From positions 868,001 through 932,000 of the forward strand of contig NZ_CP073066.1 of NCBI RefSeq assembly GCF_018314255.1: DNA of 64,000 bases, in the 5' to 3' direction. The translations under genes were made by a program, and so were the position numbers. This document shows positions 23,350 to 33,070 of the stretch, one piece after another. Position 1 is the stretch's first letter. Each line of letters starts with the position of its first letter. The notes under the pieces are model-generated. The model ran no database searches and had not been told where the DNA came from. It saw nothing but the letters and a program-made list of their open reading frames with translations. This DNA comes from Lentilactobacillus buchneri (lineage in GTDB: Bacteria; Bacillota; Bacilli; Lactobacillales; Lactobacillaceae).

Positions 23350-24048
23350 CTATTCCTCCTGATCGCGAATCATTTTCACGTCTTGTTTTAAACTTTCAAC
23401 ATTATTTTGTTGGTCTTCAATGGAGTTGATCACCAAATCAATGGCCTGCTGAAGGTCCGCTGACTTATCTGATTTGGTATCCTGCAGCCGAGCGACCAGC
23501 CACTGTTCGCGGTTGGCCAAACTCAACGGCATCTCGGCACTCAAGTATTCCAGATAGTCGACCAGCAACTTCTCTTTTTGGGCCGGATCCAAATAACCAA
23601 ATTGATTAACAACAAACGGCTTTAGGTAGGTCATCCCTGCTTTATTAGCAAACGCCTGAAATGGGCGCAGCAGTTCGGAAACGGTAAACTGCTCCGGGCC
23701 CCCGGCTTGGAAGTCGGCCTCGGCATCCCCCAATGAGACGACGATTCCCAATTCTTTCGTCTTTAAGGATCGTTTGGCAACGATATAGTTTCTGGTGAAA
23801 ACATCGTCCATGAATCGTTTTAAGCTCGCCGGGGATGAGTACCAGTACATTGGAAATTGAAAAACAATCCGGTCAAAATCCCGCAGTGCATTTTGTTCCT
23901 TCTCGATGTCGATTGTCCCGGTTGCTGTATATAATTCATCAATCACCTGGTATTTCACGTCGTCCAGGGAATAAAAGCTGGTTTTAAGAAATTGTTGCGT
24001 TCCCGAATCCTCAAATTGAGGATGGGAAATTAAGATCAATGTTTTCAT
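23350..24048 (-). CDS. NAD(P)H-dependent FMN oxidoreductase (flavodoxin fold, NQO/KefF type)
   Basis: The 232-residue protein begins MKTLILISHPQFEDSGTQQF (phosphate site) and continues with DRIVFQFPMYWYSSPASLKRFMDDVF, the classic signature of the NQO/MdaB/KefF quinone reductases. It then has LGIVVSLGDAEADFQAGG. An added C-terminal helical segment (about 185-232) is likely a coiled coil. AGGATAACA precedes the ATG. It probably reduces quinones or electrophiles with two electrons. It is divergent from the osmC-like gene, which fits a redox or electrophile stress role. Confidence 0.85.
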   Translation of the reverse strand: MKTLILISHPQFEDSGTQQFLKTSFYSLDDVKYQVIDELYTATGTIDIEKEQNALRDFDRIVFQFPMYWYSSPASLKRFMDDVFTRNYIVAKRSLKTKELGIVVSLGDAEADFQAGGPEQFTVSELLRPFQAFANKAGMTYLKPFVVNQFGYLDPAQKEKLLVDYLEYLSAEMPLSLANREQWLVARLQDTKSDKSADLQQAIDLVINSIEDQQNNVESLKQDVKMIRDQEE

Positions 24049-24149
24049 TGTTATCCTACGCCTTTCATAAGCCTTTTTCATTTCGTTTCCACTTAAAATC
24101 ATCTATATTAAGATTGTAAACCAAATCATAATCAAAGGAGAGTTAAACT

Positions 24150-24572
24150 ATGGCAATTTATAACGTTCATACTACCTTAAGAGACATTGGAGCTCAAACA
24201 ATTAACACTGCGGGGGTCCATCAGTTTGTGGCAGACGAGCCCACCAAATTCCGTGGCACCGATGCCGGCCCCAACCCGGTTCAATACTTGCTGGGCGCTG
24301 TGGGTGCCTGTCTGGGTGCCAGCGCCGCATCATTGGTTCACCGCCCCGGTTCCAATATTAAAGTGGAAGAATTTGAAGTCGAAGTTACCGGCGAAACAGA
24401 ACGTTTTGCCGACAAGTCTTCACGGGTCAAAAGTATTCATGTGAAATTGACCTGCCACACCAACTTGGATAAGGAAGGCAACGATCGATTCATCGAGGAT
24501 ACCATTCATCTGTGCACCGTCCACAATACTTTGAAAGATTCCGTGGAATTTACCTTTGAGATTACGGATTAA
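24150..24572 (+). CDS. OsmC family protein
   Basis: The 140-residue protein has the OsmC/Ohr fold. The two reactive Cys are in GACLGASAASL (about residue 55) and IHLCTVHNTL (about residue 124), and GTDAGPNPVQYLLGAVGAC is the family signature. OsmC-like proteins reduce organic peroxides with Cys as nucleophile. AAAGGAG lies upstream of the ATG. It stands alone and divergent from the flavodoxin-fold oxidoreductase. Confidence 0.87.
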   Translation: MAIYNVHTTLRDIGAQTINTAGVHQFVADEPTKFRGTDAGPNPVQYLLGAVGACLGASAASLVHRPGSNIKVEEFEVEVTGETERFADKSSRVKSIHVKLTCHTNLDKEGNDRFIEDTIHLCTVHNTLKDSVEFTFEITD

Positions 24573-24608
24573 TTTCGATTTAATTGAAGAATAACATTAC
24601 TGATACCG

Positions 24609-24635
24609 TTAGCACTTCATATTATGGAGTGCTAA
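24609..24635. promoter_or_regulatory. CIRCE-like inverted repeat or osmC terminator
   Basis: TTAGCACTT, nine bases, GAGTGCTAA matches the HrcA operator CIRCE at 17 of 18 positions. It also folds into a 12-bp stem with a three-base loop followed by TTTTATTTT, so it could be the terminator of the osmC-like gene. It lies about 110 bases upstream of the clpL promoter. Confidence 0.5.
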
Positions 24636-24718
24636 TTTTATTTTCTACAATTTAGTAAATTGTCTTGCGAACATTGGTGTACAAGCGTTTCTGGCAATTA
24701 AATTTTTGTGTTAATTGT

Positions 24719-24747
24719 TTGACCTCATTACCAATATATGATACTAT
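24719..24747 (+). promoter_or_regulatory. clpL promoter with possible CtsR half-site
   Basis: TTGACC, 17 bases, TACTAT is a near-consensus sigma-A promoter. The -35 region forms TTTGACC, which equals one CtsR heptad; the second heptad is not convincing. In the leader, ATGTTCG and CGAACAT form an inverted repeat (24771-24788). Confidence 0.7.
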
Positions 24748-24833
24748 ATAGTTGTTCGAAAGGGGAATGGATGTTCGCCCTCGAACATTTTCAACAAATA
24801 CAGGAAATCATTTAGAATATGGGGGTATTGCCT

Positions 24834-26876
24834 ATGAATAACGATATTTTTGGAACTAATGGTTTTGACGATATTTTCAACGACCCGTTCTTTAGGAACG
24901 CAATGTCAGATTCCAACGGCCGTCAACAGTCACGTCAACAACCCATTCAAGTTCAAGAACGCAGACCTCAACAGAAGAAAACTTTGTTAGATGAATATGG
25001 AACAGATTTAACCAAAATGGCCAAAGATGGCAAGTTGGACCCAGTCATCGGCCGTGATAAAGAGATTGAACAAATGGAAGAAGTTCTCAGCCGTCGTACC
25101 AAGAACAATCCAGTTCTGATCGGAGATGCCGGTGTTGGTAAGACTGCGGTTGTCGAAGGTTTGGCACAAAAGATTGTCGCCGGCGATGTGTCTGAGAAAC
25201 TCCTCAACAAGAAGATCATCTCGATTGATGTTGTCTCACTTGTTCAAGGAACTGGAATCCGTGGCCAATTTGAGGAACGGATGAAGAAGTTAATCGATGA
25301 CGTTTCAAAGGATAAGAATGTAATTCTGTTTATCGATGAAATCCATCAAATTATTGGAGCCGGCTCAACTGGTGAAGGTGACAAGATGGATGCCGGAAAC
25401 ATTTTGAAGCCGAAGTTGGCACGTGGCGACTTCCAGTTAATTGGTGCCACGACCAGTAATGAGTACCGGGACATTGAAAAAGACCAGGCCCTTGCTCGTC
25501 GATTCCAGCCAATCATGGTGAATGAACCAAGTGAACAAGATACGTTAACCATTATCAAAGGCTTGGCACCGAAATATGAGAAGTTCCACCACGTTCAATA
25601 CACTGCTGATGCTTTGAAGGCCGCTGTCAGCTTGAGTAACCGCTACATTCAAGACCGAATGAATCCTGACAAGGCCATCGACTTAATTGACCAAGCCGGA
25701 GCAAAAGTTGCCATGGGCTCATCGCTCACGAAAGACAAGTCCACCCTGCAGCAAGAAGCAGAACAGCTTGAAAAGGATAAAAACGCAGCTTCCAAGAAAG
25801 AAGATTTCGAGCAGGCTGCCAAGTTACGTGACAAGCTGGACAAGGTTCAAGATCAAATCAAGAACATCGACAGCGGTACCAAAGTCACAACACCAAAGGT
25901 TACCCCTGAAGTGATTCAATCAGTTGTTGAACGGATCACTGGAGTCCCGGTAACCGACGTCAACAAGAATGAAGTCAACCAGTTGAACAATTTGGATAAA
26001 GACCTGAAGAAAGAAGTCATCGGCCAAGACAAAGCCCTGGATGCAATTTCCGCTGCCATTCGTCGTAGCCGGGTTGGCTTTACTGAAGGTAACCGACCAA
26101 TTGGCAGTTTCTTGTTTGTCGGCCCTACCGGAGTTGGTAAGACGCAAACCGCTAAGGCGCTGGCCAAAGAATTGTTTGGCACGACAAAAGCCATGTTCAG
26201 GTATGATATGTCAGAATACATGGACAAAATCAGTGCCAGCAAGTTAATCGGTTCAGCCCCTGGTTATGTTGGCTATGAAGAAGGCGGCCGTCTGACCGAG
26301 CAAGTTCGTCGTCATCCATACAGCCTGATTTTGATGGATGAAATCGAAAAGGCACACCCAGACGTCTTGAATCTGTTGTTACAAATTTTGGACGATGGTC
26401 GTTTGTCGGACGCCCAAGGTCGAACAGTTGACTTCAGCAACACCGTGATTATCATGACCAGTAATGCCGGTCAAGGTGAAGCCGATAACAAACAAAATGT
26501 CATCGACCGATTGAAGCCATACTTCAAGCTTGAGTTCTTGAACCGAATTGATGATATTATTCAATTCAACTCATTAACCAAGCCTGATCTGTTGAAGATT
26601 CTCGATTTGATGCTCAACGATTTGAACCAATTAGTCGACAAGTCACGTGGGATCCACTTCAGCGTCACTGCCGACGCCAAGAACAAGTTGGTCGACATGG
26701 GTTACAGTAAAGAACTTGGTGCTCGTCCAATGCACAGAGTGATTACCAAAGAAATTACAGATAAATTAACCAATAGTTATCTGCAGAATCCAGATGTCAA
26801 AGACTTCAAAGTCGTTGTTGACAAGGATGCCATCAAGGTTGAACCAGTTGCTGCCAAGCAAGCAATTGCTTCATAA
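24834..26876 (+). CDS. clpL: ATP-dependent chaperone/unfoldase ClpL
   Basis: This is a Clp/Hsp100 AAA+ protein with two ATPase modules: Walker [10 protein letters not shown] near residue 105 and GPTGVGKTQ near residue 440, and Walker B ILFIDEIH and [11 protein letters not shown]. There is no zinc finger and no Clp_N repeat; the N-terminus is a short Asn/Gln-rich region. The short middle domain holds a UVR-like coiled coil ([20 protein letters not shown]). The total of 680 residues matches ClpL rather than ClpC, ClpB or ClpE. GGGGGT lies 8 bases before the ATG. It protects and disaggregates proteins under heat or acid stress. Confidence 0.92.
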   Translation: MNNDIFGTNGFDDIFNDPFFRNAMSDSNGRQQSRQQPIQVQERRPQQKKTLLDEYGTDLTKMAKDGKLDPVIGRDKEIEQMEEVLSRRTKNNPVLIGDAGVGKTAVVEGLAQKIVAGDVSEKLLNKKIISIDVVSLVQGTGIRGQFEERMKKLIDDVSKDKNVILFIDEIHQIIGAGSTGEGDKMDAGNILKPKLARGDFQLIGATTSNEYRDIEKDQALARRFQPIMVNEPSEQDTLTIIKGLAPKYEKFHHVQYTADALKAAVSLSNRYIQDRMNPDKAIDLIDQAGAKVAMGSSLTKDKSTLQQEAEQLEKDKNAASKKEDFEQAAKLRDKLDKVQDQIKNIDSGTKVTTPKVTPEVIQSVVERITGVPVTDVNKNEVNQLNNLDKDLKKEVIGQDKALDAISAAIRRSRVGFTEGNRPIGSFLFVGPTGVGKTQTAKALAKELFGTTKAMFRYDMSEYMDKISASKLIGSAPGYVGYEEGGRLTEQVRRHPYSLILMDEIEKAHPDVLNLLLQILDDGRLSDAQGRTVDFSNTVIIMTSNAGQGEADNKQNVIDRLKPYFKLEFLNRIDDIIQFNSLTKPDLLKILDLMLNDLNQLVDKSRGIHFSVTADAKNKLVDMGYSKELGARPMHRVITKEITDKLTNSYLQNPDVKDFKVVVDKDAIKVEPVAAKQAIAS

Positions 26877-26899
26877 CCCCGAAATGATCGTAAACTAAT

Positions 26900-26928
26900 T
26901 TGACAAAGACCAGTGATGTTGGTATATT
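26900..26928 (+). promoter_or_regulatory. Promoter of the cold shock gene
   Basis: TTGACA, 17 bases, TATATT gives a start about 130 bases before the coding region. That leaves a long leader typical of cold shock genes. A TGCGC-TAAAA-GCGCA hairpin at 27033-27047 abuts the AAGGAGG ribosome binding site. Confidence 0.8.
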
Positions 26929-27064
26929 ATAGTCAATGTGTTTAAGGGTTCGATTTTCAAAGGTATTTGTTTTATAGTATTATGAAATAACTCCTTGGAA
27001 TCACTGCAACTTGATACATTAAAATATAATTATGCGCTAAAAGCGCAAGGAGGTTTCATATATT

Positions 27065-27268
27065 ATGAAACAAGGTACTGTTAAATGGTTCAACGCTGAT
27101 AAAGGTTATGGCTTCATTACTACTGACGATGGTGACGTATTTGTTCACTTCTCAGCTATCAACAAAGACGGCTTCAAGTCATTAGACGAAGGCCAAAAAG
27201 TTACCCTTGACGTTGAAGACAGCGACCGTGGACCACAAGCTGCTAACGTTACACCAATTGAAGACTAA
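27065..27268 (+). CDS. Cold shock protein (CspA family)
   Basis: The 67-residue single-strand nucleic-acid-binding OB fold has the RNA-binding motifs KGYGFI (RNP1) and VFVHF (RNP2) and begins [16 protein letters not shown]. It acts as an RNA chaperone at low temperature or in stationary phase. AAGGAGG lies 11 bases before the ATG, right behind a small hairpin that could expose or hide it with temperature. A perfect terminator follows. Confidence 0.95.
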   Translation: MKQGTVKWFNADKGYGFITTDDGDVFVHFSAINKDGFKSLDEGQKVTLDVEDSDRGPQAANVTPIED

Positions 27269-27286
27269 TTCATTAGTTTAAAATTT

Positions 27287-27323
27287 GAAAGAACCAGCGA
27301 TTTCGATCGCTGGTTCTTTTTTT
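27287..27323 (+). terminator. Terminator of the cold shock gene
   Basis: GAACCAGCGA pairs with TCGCTGGTTC around TTTCGA, followed by seven T. Confidence 0.9.
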
Positions 27324-27416
27324 ATGCCCACCTTCATCCAATTGCCTATATACATATAAGGTGCTGAATTATATAATAGAATGGTTCTGAAAATATTAAG
27401 AAAGGAGAATTCACAC

Positions 27417-29114
27417 ATGAACATTTCAAAGCACTTCAATCACTCGATGAAGTTAACGGCTTGCTTGGGTGTTTGTTTCGGCTTTTTGCTGCTTGCCGAC
27501 CCTACATATGCGGATACATCGCAAGCTCAAACCAGCAGTGAGCCAACTGCGACGGCAACCGCTAGTTCATCAACGATAGATTCACCTGTGCCATCAAGTG
27601 ATAGTGACTCACAAACGACTACGGTTGATCAACCAAATGAAAATGCCAAGTCGCAAGCTGTTGAATCAAGTAATGAACAACCGACCGTCCCAGAGACTGA
27701 TGACAGTTCTAGCGAGCAACCCGTTCCTGCAAATCATTCAACCGCCGAGACGACAACCACCAGTTCATCAACTGACAATCAATCAGATGCAGATACTGCC
27801 ACCAGCACCACTGACAGCCCAGATGATAGTTCGGACGATACGCCAGATGTCCAGCCGAATGACAGTCAAGCCACACCAGCTGAGGGTGCTCAGACCACAA
27901 CTAACAATCCAACTGATCAGTCGTCAACTACTGGTCCATCTGACAAGGATCAAATCACCATCGACGGCATTAATCAGTCAACTGATCCCGCCATCAAGCA
28001 ATCCAGCAACAATCCATTGATCAATTTCTTGACCAGCATCACCAGTGGCATTGCCGCCTCAGTGATTTATCCACTAGTCGCCAGTCGTCAAGGGGCACAA
28101 TTCATTTCGCATTTTCGAACATTGTTGTCCCCAAACCGCTGGGATGTCAGTCAAAATTGGGCGGATTTGGATCAGAAATATAATCCGGATTACGTCAAAA
28201 CATACTATACCGACGCTCAGGACTGGTACGACAACCGTGTCCAAAAGCAAACTTGGGAGGTTCCTTTTGCGGACGGGGCTGGTACTGCCAGGGCAACTTA
28301 CCTTAAAAATGGTGACTCGAAGAAGACCATCATTTACGGTCAAGGCTGGACAACCGAGCCGGAGGGCATGGGGCGAATTTCCAAGATGTTTTATGACATG
28401 GGCTACAACGTTTTGATGCCCTACACTCGCGGCCAAAACTCCAGTGACGGTGAATGGTTAACCTTCGGGGATAAAGACAAACAGGATTGGGTCAATTGGA
28501 TTAACAAGATTGACCAAACCAATGGCCAAGACAGCCAGATTGTTCTCTACGGTCAATCACTTGGCGCCGACACTGCACTACAATATGCCGGCCAAGGCAA
28601 TTTGCCTTCTTCCGTCAAAGCAACCATTGCGGATTGTGGTTTTTCGACCATCCCATCTTTGATCTACCATTTGTACACTGGTGCAGCTAACAGTCTCAAT
28701 AGCATCACTTCTAAAATTGGCTGGAACCTCAACGGCTCAATTCCACTGGTTCCATTTGATCAGCTCTTAACGGCGATGAACGGGATTAACAAGCTTGTTC
28801 AAGGCTTTAGCCTGGATGACGTCTCCGGCATCACAGCAGTTAAGAATTCGAAATTGCCAACTTTATTCATTTCAACTGAAGATGACACTTTCATCCCTGA
28901 TACTGAAACTGAAACCATGTACAACCTGAGTGCCTCAACTGATAAAAAACTGTGGGTGCTTGACGGCCACGTTGGCGGTCATGCTTCAGCAAGCAACGCC
29001 GTTCAGGATTACATGAAGAACATTGAAGATTTTCTGGCTTCCGCAATGAATCAAAGCAGTTCGTCTTCTGATGATCAACTGAATGTTCCGGCAACCAACA
29101 AAGTTGCTGCATAG
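27417..29114 (+). CDS. Secreted alpha/beta hydrolase with Ser/Thr-rich linker
   Basis: A signal peptide (residues 1-32, hydrophobic core ACLGVCFGFLLLA, likely cleavage after TYA) is followed by about 150 residues very rich in Ser, Thr, Asp and Gln, a typical wall-spanning linker. From about residue 250 lies an alpha/beta hydrolase: nucleophile elbow LYGQSLGADTA, acid in STEDDTFIPD, and His in VLDGHVGGHAS. There is no LPXTG or other anchor at the C-terminus. AAAGGAG precedes the ATG; the frame extends 12 codons upstream without a ribosome binding site. It may be an esterase or peptidase at the cell surface. Confidence 0.83.
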   Translation: MNISKHFNHSMKLTACLGVCFGFLLLADPTYADTSQAQTSSEPTATATASSSTIDSPVPSSDSDSQTTTVDQPNENAKSQAVESSNEQPTVPETDDSSSEQPVPANHSTAETTTTSSSTDNQSDADTATSTTDSPDDSSDDTPDVQPNDSQATPAEGAQTTTNNPTDQSSTTGPSDKDQITIDGINQSTDPAIKQSSNNPLINFLTSITSGIAASVIYPLVASRQGAQFISHFRTLLSPNRWDVSQNWADLDQKYNPDYVKTYYTDAQDWYDNRVQKQTWEVPFADGAGTARATYLKNGDSKKTIIYGQGWTTEPEGMGRISKMFYDMGYNVLMPYTRGQNSSDGEWLTFGDKDKQDWVNWINKIDQTNGQDSQIVLYGQSLGADTALQYAGQGNLPSSVKATIADCGFSTIPSLIYHLYTGAANSLNSITSKIGWNLNGSIPLVPFDQLLTAMNGINKLVQGFSLDDVSGITAVKNSKLPTLFISTEDDTFIPDTETETMYNLSASTDKKLWVLDGHVGGHASASNAVQDYMKNIEDFLASAMNQSSSSSDDQLNVPATNKVAA

Positions 29115-29134
29115 CACTTCAATATCAACCTTGG

Positions 29135-29170
29135 AAAAGGCTCAGCGATAACTAGTCGCTGGGCTTTTCT
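29135..29170 (+). terminator. Terminator of the hydrolase gene
   Basis: AAAAGGCTCAGCGA pairs with TCGCTGGGCTTTTCTT. Confidence 0.85.
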
Positions 29171-29292
29171 TGATCAACAATCAAGTTTGGGGCAGCTTGG
29201 CTAACAAAGGATTTATTAAAATTGACCCAGATCAATTTTTTACCATCCAAAACGTGCTAAAGTTAAAATGTAAAATGTTTCGATGATATGTA

Positions 29293-29321
29293 TTGACATC
29301 AGTTTTGCCAATCTGTATTAT
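29293..29321 (+). promoter_or_regulatory. Promoter of the nitroreductase gene
   Basis: TTGACA, 17 bases, TATTAT, followed by TTAATTATTAACTAATAA, an AT-rich near-palindrome that could be an operator over the start site. Confidence 0.72.
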
Positions 29322-29373
29322 GTTAATTATTAACTAATAAAAAGTAAGTACACTACTGGAGGAATTTTAACCC

Positions 29374-29976
29374 ATGAAAGAACAATTATTAGATCTTGCC
29401 AAGAAGCGCCGCTCTATTTACGCATTAGGCCGTAACATCAACCAGAGCGAAGACGAGATTGCTGACTTAATCAAGAAGAATATCAAGTGGGCCCCAACCC
29501 CATTTAACAACCAAACCACTCGTGCCGTGATCTTGTTTGGTGCCAACCACGAAAAGCTGTGGGACATCGTTGGCAAACGCTTGAAGTCAGAAGTTCCTAC
29601 TGAAGAAGCTTACCAAAAGACTTTGGAAAAGATCAACGCCTTCAAATCAGCATTTGGTACTGTCATGTACTACACTGACATGGACGTTGTTCATCGCTTT
29701 GAGAATGACTTTGCACTGTACGCCGACAACTTTGCCGACTGGGCAGAACAAGCTCAAGGAAACGCTCAATTTGCCGTTTGGACATCCCTTGCCGAAAACG
29801 GCATCGGTGCCAACCTGCAACATTACAATCCACTGATCGATGACCAAGTTAAAGAAGCATTTGGCATCCCTGACAGCTGGAAATTACGTGCCCAAATGGA
29901 CTTTGGTTCAATTGAAGCCCCAGCTGGCGAAAAAGAATTCATGAATGACGAAGACCGCTTCAAGGTTTTGAAGTAA
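29374..29976 (+). CDS. Nitroreductase family protein (YdfN/HbN-type)
   Basis: The 200-residue FMN oxidoreductase starts with KKRRSIYALGRN (the family's phosphate-binding RRS/Y) and has APTPFNNQTTRAVILFG and the helix AQFAVWTSLAENGIGANLQHYNP. It belongs to the YdfN-like group of fatty-acid- or peroxide-induced nitroreductases. GGAGG lies 8 bases before the ATG. It is monocistronic with its own strong promoter and terminator. Confidence 0.87.
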   Translation: MKEQLLDLAKKRRSIYALGRNINQSEDEIADLIKKNIKWAPTPFNNQTTRAVILFGANHEKLWDIVGKRLKSEVPTEEAYQKTLEKINAFKSAFGTVMYYTDMDVVHRFENDFALYADNFADWAEQAQGNAQFAVWTSLAENGIGANLQHYNPLIDDQVKEAFGIPDSWKLRAQMDFGSIEAPAGEKEFMNDEDRFKVLK

Positions 29977-29990
29977 TTAAATTGCATGCC

Positions 29991-30037
29991 AAAATGGTTC
30001 CCAACCAGATCACATCTGATTGAGAACCATTTTTTTG
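29991..30037. terminator. Bidirectional terminator
   Basis: AAAATGGTTC pairs with GAACCATTTTTTT, with AACCAGATC and GATTG in the upper part, between convergent genes. Confidence 0.8.
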
Positions 30038-30043
30038 ATACAC

Positions 30044-32002
30044 TCACTTCTTCAATTGAACTTTCACAAGCTCATCGCCATGACTGACGACATCTTCTTT
30101 GGTGTAATCACTTTGAGTAACCTTGTCACCCTGCGTCAGCAAGACCAGCACGGTATCTTTGTAACCAGCCTGTTGAATCTTGTCTCGGTTAAATTCCAGC
30201 AGCAGGTCACCCTTCTTGAATGACTGGCCAGAATCAACGTGGTTAATGAAGCCTTCACCGCGCATATTCACGGTGCCAAGGCCGACGTGAATCAAGATTT
30301 CCAACCCATCGTCGGAACGTAAGCCAATGACGTGCTTCGTGGTAAACAACAGAACCACTTGGCCATCAAACGGCGCGTAAATCTTTCCTTCCGTCGGTTG
30401 AATGCCGATGCCGTTTCCAGGCAATCCTTTATGATCATGCTCGTCAACCACATCTGCCAAGTTGACTCTCACACCACTTACTGGTGCCGCAACAGTGATC
30501 GTGGCTTCTTCAGAACTGGTAGTCGCATTCTCAGAACTAGTTGCTTGCTCATCCGAGTTATCACTAATCCCTTCAACAGCTAACTTGTGCTGCAGTTCGT
30601 CAACGATTTCAGCATGTTTCTTTTCAGAAATCTTAACCTTGAAGACATAGATGAATAATGCCAAAACATGCAAGATAAGTGCGGCCCAGAATGCGACCAG
30701 TTTGAATAATGAAATGCCGCCTGGGGTCATTGAAGCCGCGGTGGCGGTTCCAGTCATCCCAGCTGCAACGGCAACCCAGCCAACAATCGCATTTGAAATG
30801 GCACCGGACATCTTATCCAACATCGGCCGAATTGCCAAGGTAACGGCTTCATTCCGCGTGCCATTTTTCAACTGACCATATTCAATCGTATCGGTTAAGG
30901 TCAAAATAACCGCCATAAAAATGAATCCTTGTGGCACATAATACAGAATCATCGCTGTGACAACCATCGCTAAATTATCCGTGGAAACAATCAGTAGGAT
31001 GTATGCCAAGATCATGCTGCACATGCTGACGGCATAAATTGTCTTGCGGGTCACCCACTTGTTAATAATTGGGTAAAGCGGCGAAGTAAAGAAACCGGCA
31101 ATCGTTGGAATCAGTCCGGTAATCCAGAATAATCCCGGTTTATCCATGACATACTTGAATAAATAGAACATCAAGCCGGCAGTAGCCGCATTCCCAAAAC
31201 CATAAATCAGGTATGGAAAGGCAGTCCACAGCATCTGGTCGTTATGTGCCAACGCCCAGAACATTTCTTTCAGACTGGTCTTTTTCTTAGTAACTGCCCG
31301 CAAAGCATTTTGCTTCTCGTGGGTTCCAAGAGCAACCACCAGGGAGCAAATAATGCCCACAACGGCAATCAAAATTCCAAAGGCAGTCCAGCCTGGTTGG
31401 CCTTCGTTGTGTTTGCCGGTAAAGAAGAAGGTCACATAAGTAACCACCGGCACGATAATGATCGTAACAATGTTTTGACCAAAACCGGCGAAGTTGGCGG
31501 CAGCCGTGAACAGTGACCGCTCGTGACTATCTTCAGTAAGTGCAGGCACCATGCCCCAATAAGACACATCTCTGAATGAGTAGAAAATATCAAAGGTAAT
31601 GAAGATCGGGATAAAGAGAATGGTGAACCAAGTTGCACTCACCCGAGACAAGCCAAAGATTCCGGAAAACAGCAGTGCCAGCAGCAAACTTGAAATCGTT
31701 CCGGCACCGATTAACCACGGCTTAAATTTACCCCAGCGCGTATTGGTGTTATCGACAATGTTCCCAATAATCGGATCGATAAAGATTTCGACCAACCGAA
31801 TAATGAAAATTAACCCGGTAATCATGGCAATTAACTTGTTGGCCTGGGCTTTGGGAACCCCTGTGAACATTGCGGAAGTGACATAGACCATGAAGTAAGT
31901 TCCAAAGGTCATGTAGACCGCAGATCCACCTATGTTAGCAAACGCAAAGTTGAAAATCGACCAGAAATTTTTCCGCCGATCTTTCTTTTGTACAGCATCC
32001 AA
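30044..32002 (-). CDS. LacS-like GPH sugar permease with C-terminal EIIA domain
   Basis: The first 470 residues form a 12-helix glycoside-pentoside-hexuronide symporter (FAFANIGGSAVYMTFGTYF, RWGKFKPWLI, FRDVSYWGMVPALTED). After a charged linker comes a glucose-type EIIA domain from about residue 525 (GKIYAPFDGQVV, TKHVIGLRS, ILIHVGLGTV). The phosphorylatable His572 is present, so HPr~P could regulate uptake as in LacS. It probably carries a galactoside or other beta-glycoside. TTG is the start, with GGGAGG 11 bases upstream. No glycosidase is adjacent. It is divergent from an AraC regulator. Confidence 0.88.
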   Translation of the reverse strand: MDAVQKKDRRKNFWSIFNFAFANIGGSAVYMTFGTYFMVYVTSAMFTGVPKAQANKLIAMITGLIFIIRLVEIFIDPIIGNIVDNTNTRWGKFKPWLIGAGTISSLLLALLFSGIFGLSRVSATWFTILFIPIFITFDIFYSFRDVSYWGMVPALTEDSHERSLFTAAANFAGFGQNIVTIIIVPVVTYVTFFFTGKHNEGQPGWTAFGILIAVVGIICSLVVALGTHEKQNALRAVTKKKTSLKEMFWALAHNDQMLWTAFPYLIYGFGNAATAGLMFYLFKYVMDKPGLFWITGLIPTIAGFFTSPLYPIINKWVTRKTIYAVSMCSMILAYILLIVSTDNLAMVVTAMILYYVPQGFIFMAVILTLTDTIEYGQLKNGTRNEAVTLAIRPMLDKMSGAISNAIVGWVAVAAGMTGTATAASMTPGGISLFKLVAFWAALILHVLALFIYVFKVKISEKKHAEIVDELQHKLAVEGISDNSDEQATSSENATTSSEEATITVAAPVSGVRVNLADVVDEHDHKGLPGNGIGIQPTEGKIYAPFDGQVVLLFTTKHVIGLRSDDGLEILIHVGLGTVNMRGEGFINHVDSGQSFKKGDLLLEFNRDKIQQAGYKDTVLVLLTQGDKVTQSDYTKEDVVSHGDELVKVQLKK

Positions 32003-32100
32003 TTTATAAAACGCCTCCCAGCGTGCCGATTCGCCATTACAAATGGGCGGTTCGGTATGAAAATTCGTAGAAAATATTTCCTTACCAATCGAGTATATAA

Positions 32101-32114
32101 TGTAAGGGTTTTCA
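32101..32114. promoter_or_regulatory. cre-like site in the permease/AraC promoter region
   Basis: The minus-strand TGAAAACCCTTACA fits the CcpA consensus except for the central G. It lies within the likely permease promoter region, suggesting glucose repression. Confidence 0.55.
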
Positions 32115-32190
32115 TCAATGCTATATTTTTACCGTAAAATACCCAAATTTAACCCAATTATAGTAAAATATACTAAAAGGGAGTGCGAAG

Positions 32191-32994
32191 ATGCGAATTG
32201 CGTTTAATAAACCTGCAGAAACGATGCCGCTGTATTGTGACAGTGTCGGCTATGATTGGAATCAGCCGCCAATTCACCGACTGAACGGCTATTACGCCTA
32301 CCATTGGCTGCAAACCGAAAGTGGCGCCGGTGTGATTAACATTGACCACCAGTCGATTTCCCTGCAGGCCAACCAGGGAATTCTCCTCCGTCCCAGAGTC
32401 GCCCATGAATATCATCCAACCGGAAAAGAACCTTGGAAAGTATCGTTTTTAACCTTCAACGGGACACTCTGCGATTCGCTGGCTGATTTTCTGAAACTGG
32501 CAGATTTCCTGGTAATTGACACGGTTTCACCAGAACTAACATCGTTTATTCCCGAAGTCTTGAATGAATTTAACAACAATCATCCAATCGCCCTGCTGGA
32601 TCAATCCGTTCAAATCTATAAATTTATCATGCTGCTGAAGCAAAACCATTTACTGAACAATCACCGTTATCAAGATGCCACAATTACCACGCCAATTCTT
32701 CAATACATTGCGGCCCACTATGCCGAACCGATTACGAATGACAAATTGTCGAAAGCCACCAGTTATTCAGTTACCTACCAAAACCGGGTTTTTAAGCGGC
32801 TATATGATATGACCCCGCTGGAATACCTGACCGATTATCGGATGCGAAAGGCGAAGGAATTGTTGTTAACCAACCCAACTCTGGAAATTGGCGAGATCGC
32901 ACCAAAAGTCGGCTTTCATAATCCGTCGCATTTCATTGACCAGTTCAAGAAATACTACAAAGCAACGCCGTCTCATTTCCGGAAATTCATTTAG
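32191..32994 (+). CDS. AraC family transcriptional regulator
   Basis: The 267-residue regulator has a cupin sensor domain (residues about 20-140, YYAYHWLQTESGAGVINI) and two C-terminal helix-turn-helix units. The first is TNDKLSKATSYSVTYQNRVFKRLYDMTPLEYL; the second is EIGEIAPKVGFHNPSHFIDQFKKYYKATPSHFRK. GGGAG precedes the ATG. As it is divergent from the LacS-like permease, it probably activates that gene in response to the transported sugar. Confidence 0.88.
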   Translation: MRIAFNKPAETMPLYCDSVGYDWNQPPIHRLNGYYAYHWLQTESGAGVINIDHQSISLQANQGILLRPRVAHEYHPTGKEPWKVSFLTFNGTLCDSLADFLKLADFLVIDTVSPELTSFIPEVLNEFNNNHPIALLDQSVQIYKFIMLLKQNHLLNNHRYQDATITTPILQYIAAHYAEPITNDKLSKATSYSVTYQNRVFKRLYDMTPLEYLTDYRMRKAKELLLTNPTLEIGEIAPKVGFHNPSHFIDQFKKYYKATPSHFRKFI

Positions 32995-33070
32995 AAAATC
33001 TTACAGATTCAAAACAGTCTCATTTATGAAATCAACTTTAATTAGTGGTAAACTTTGCCTACAACAATAA

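Noticed and set aside
27598..28020. Gln/Leu/Arg-rich frames within the secreted hydrolase gene
   Set aside because: They are other-frame readings of the Ser/Thr/Asp-rich linker.
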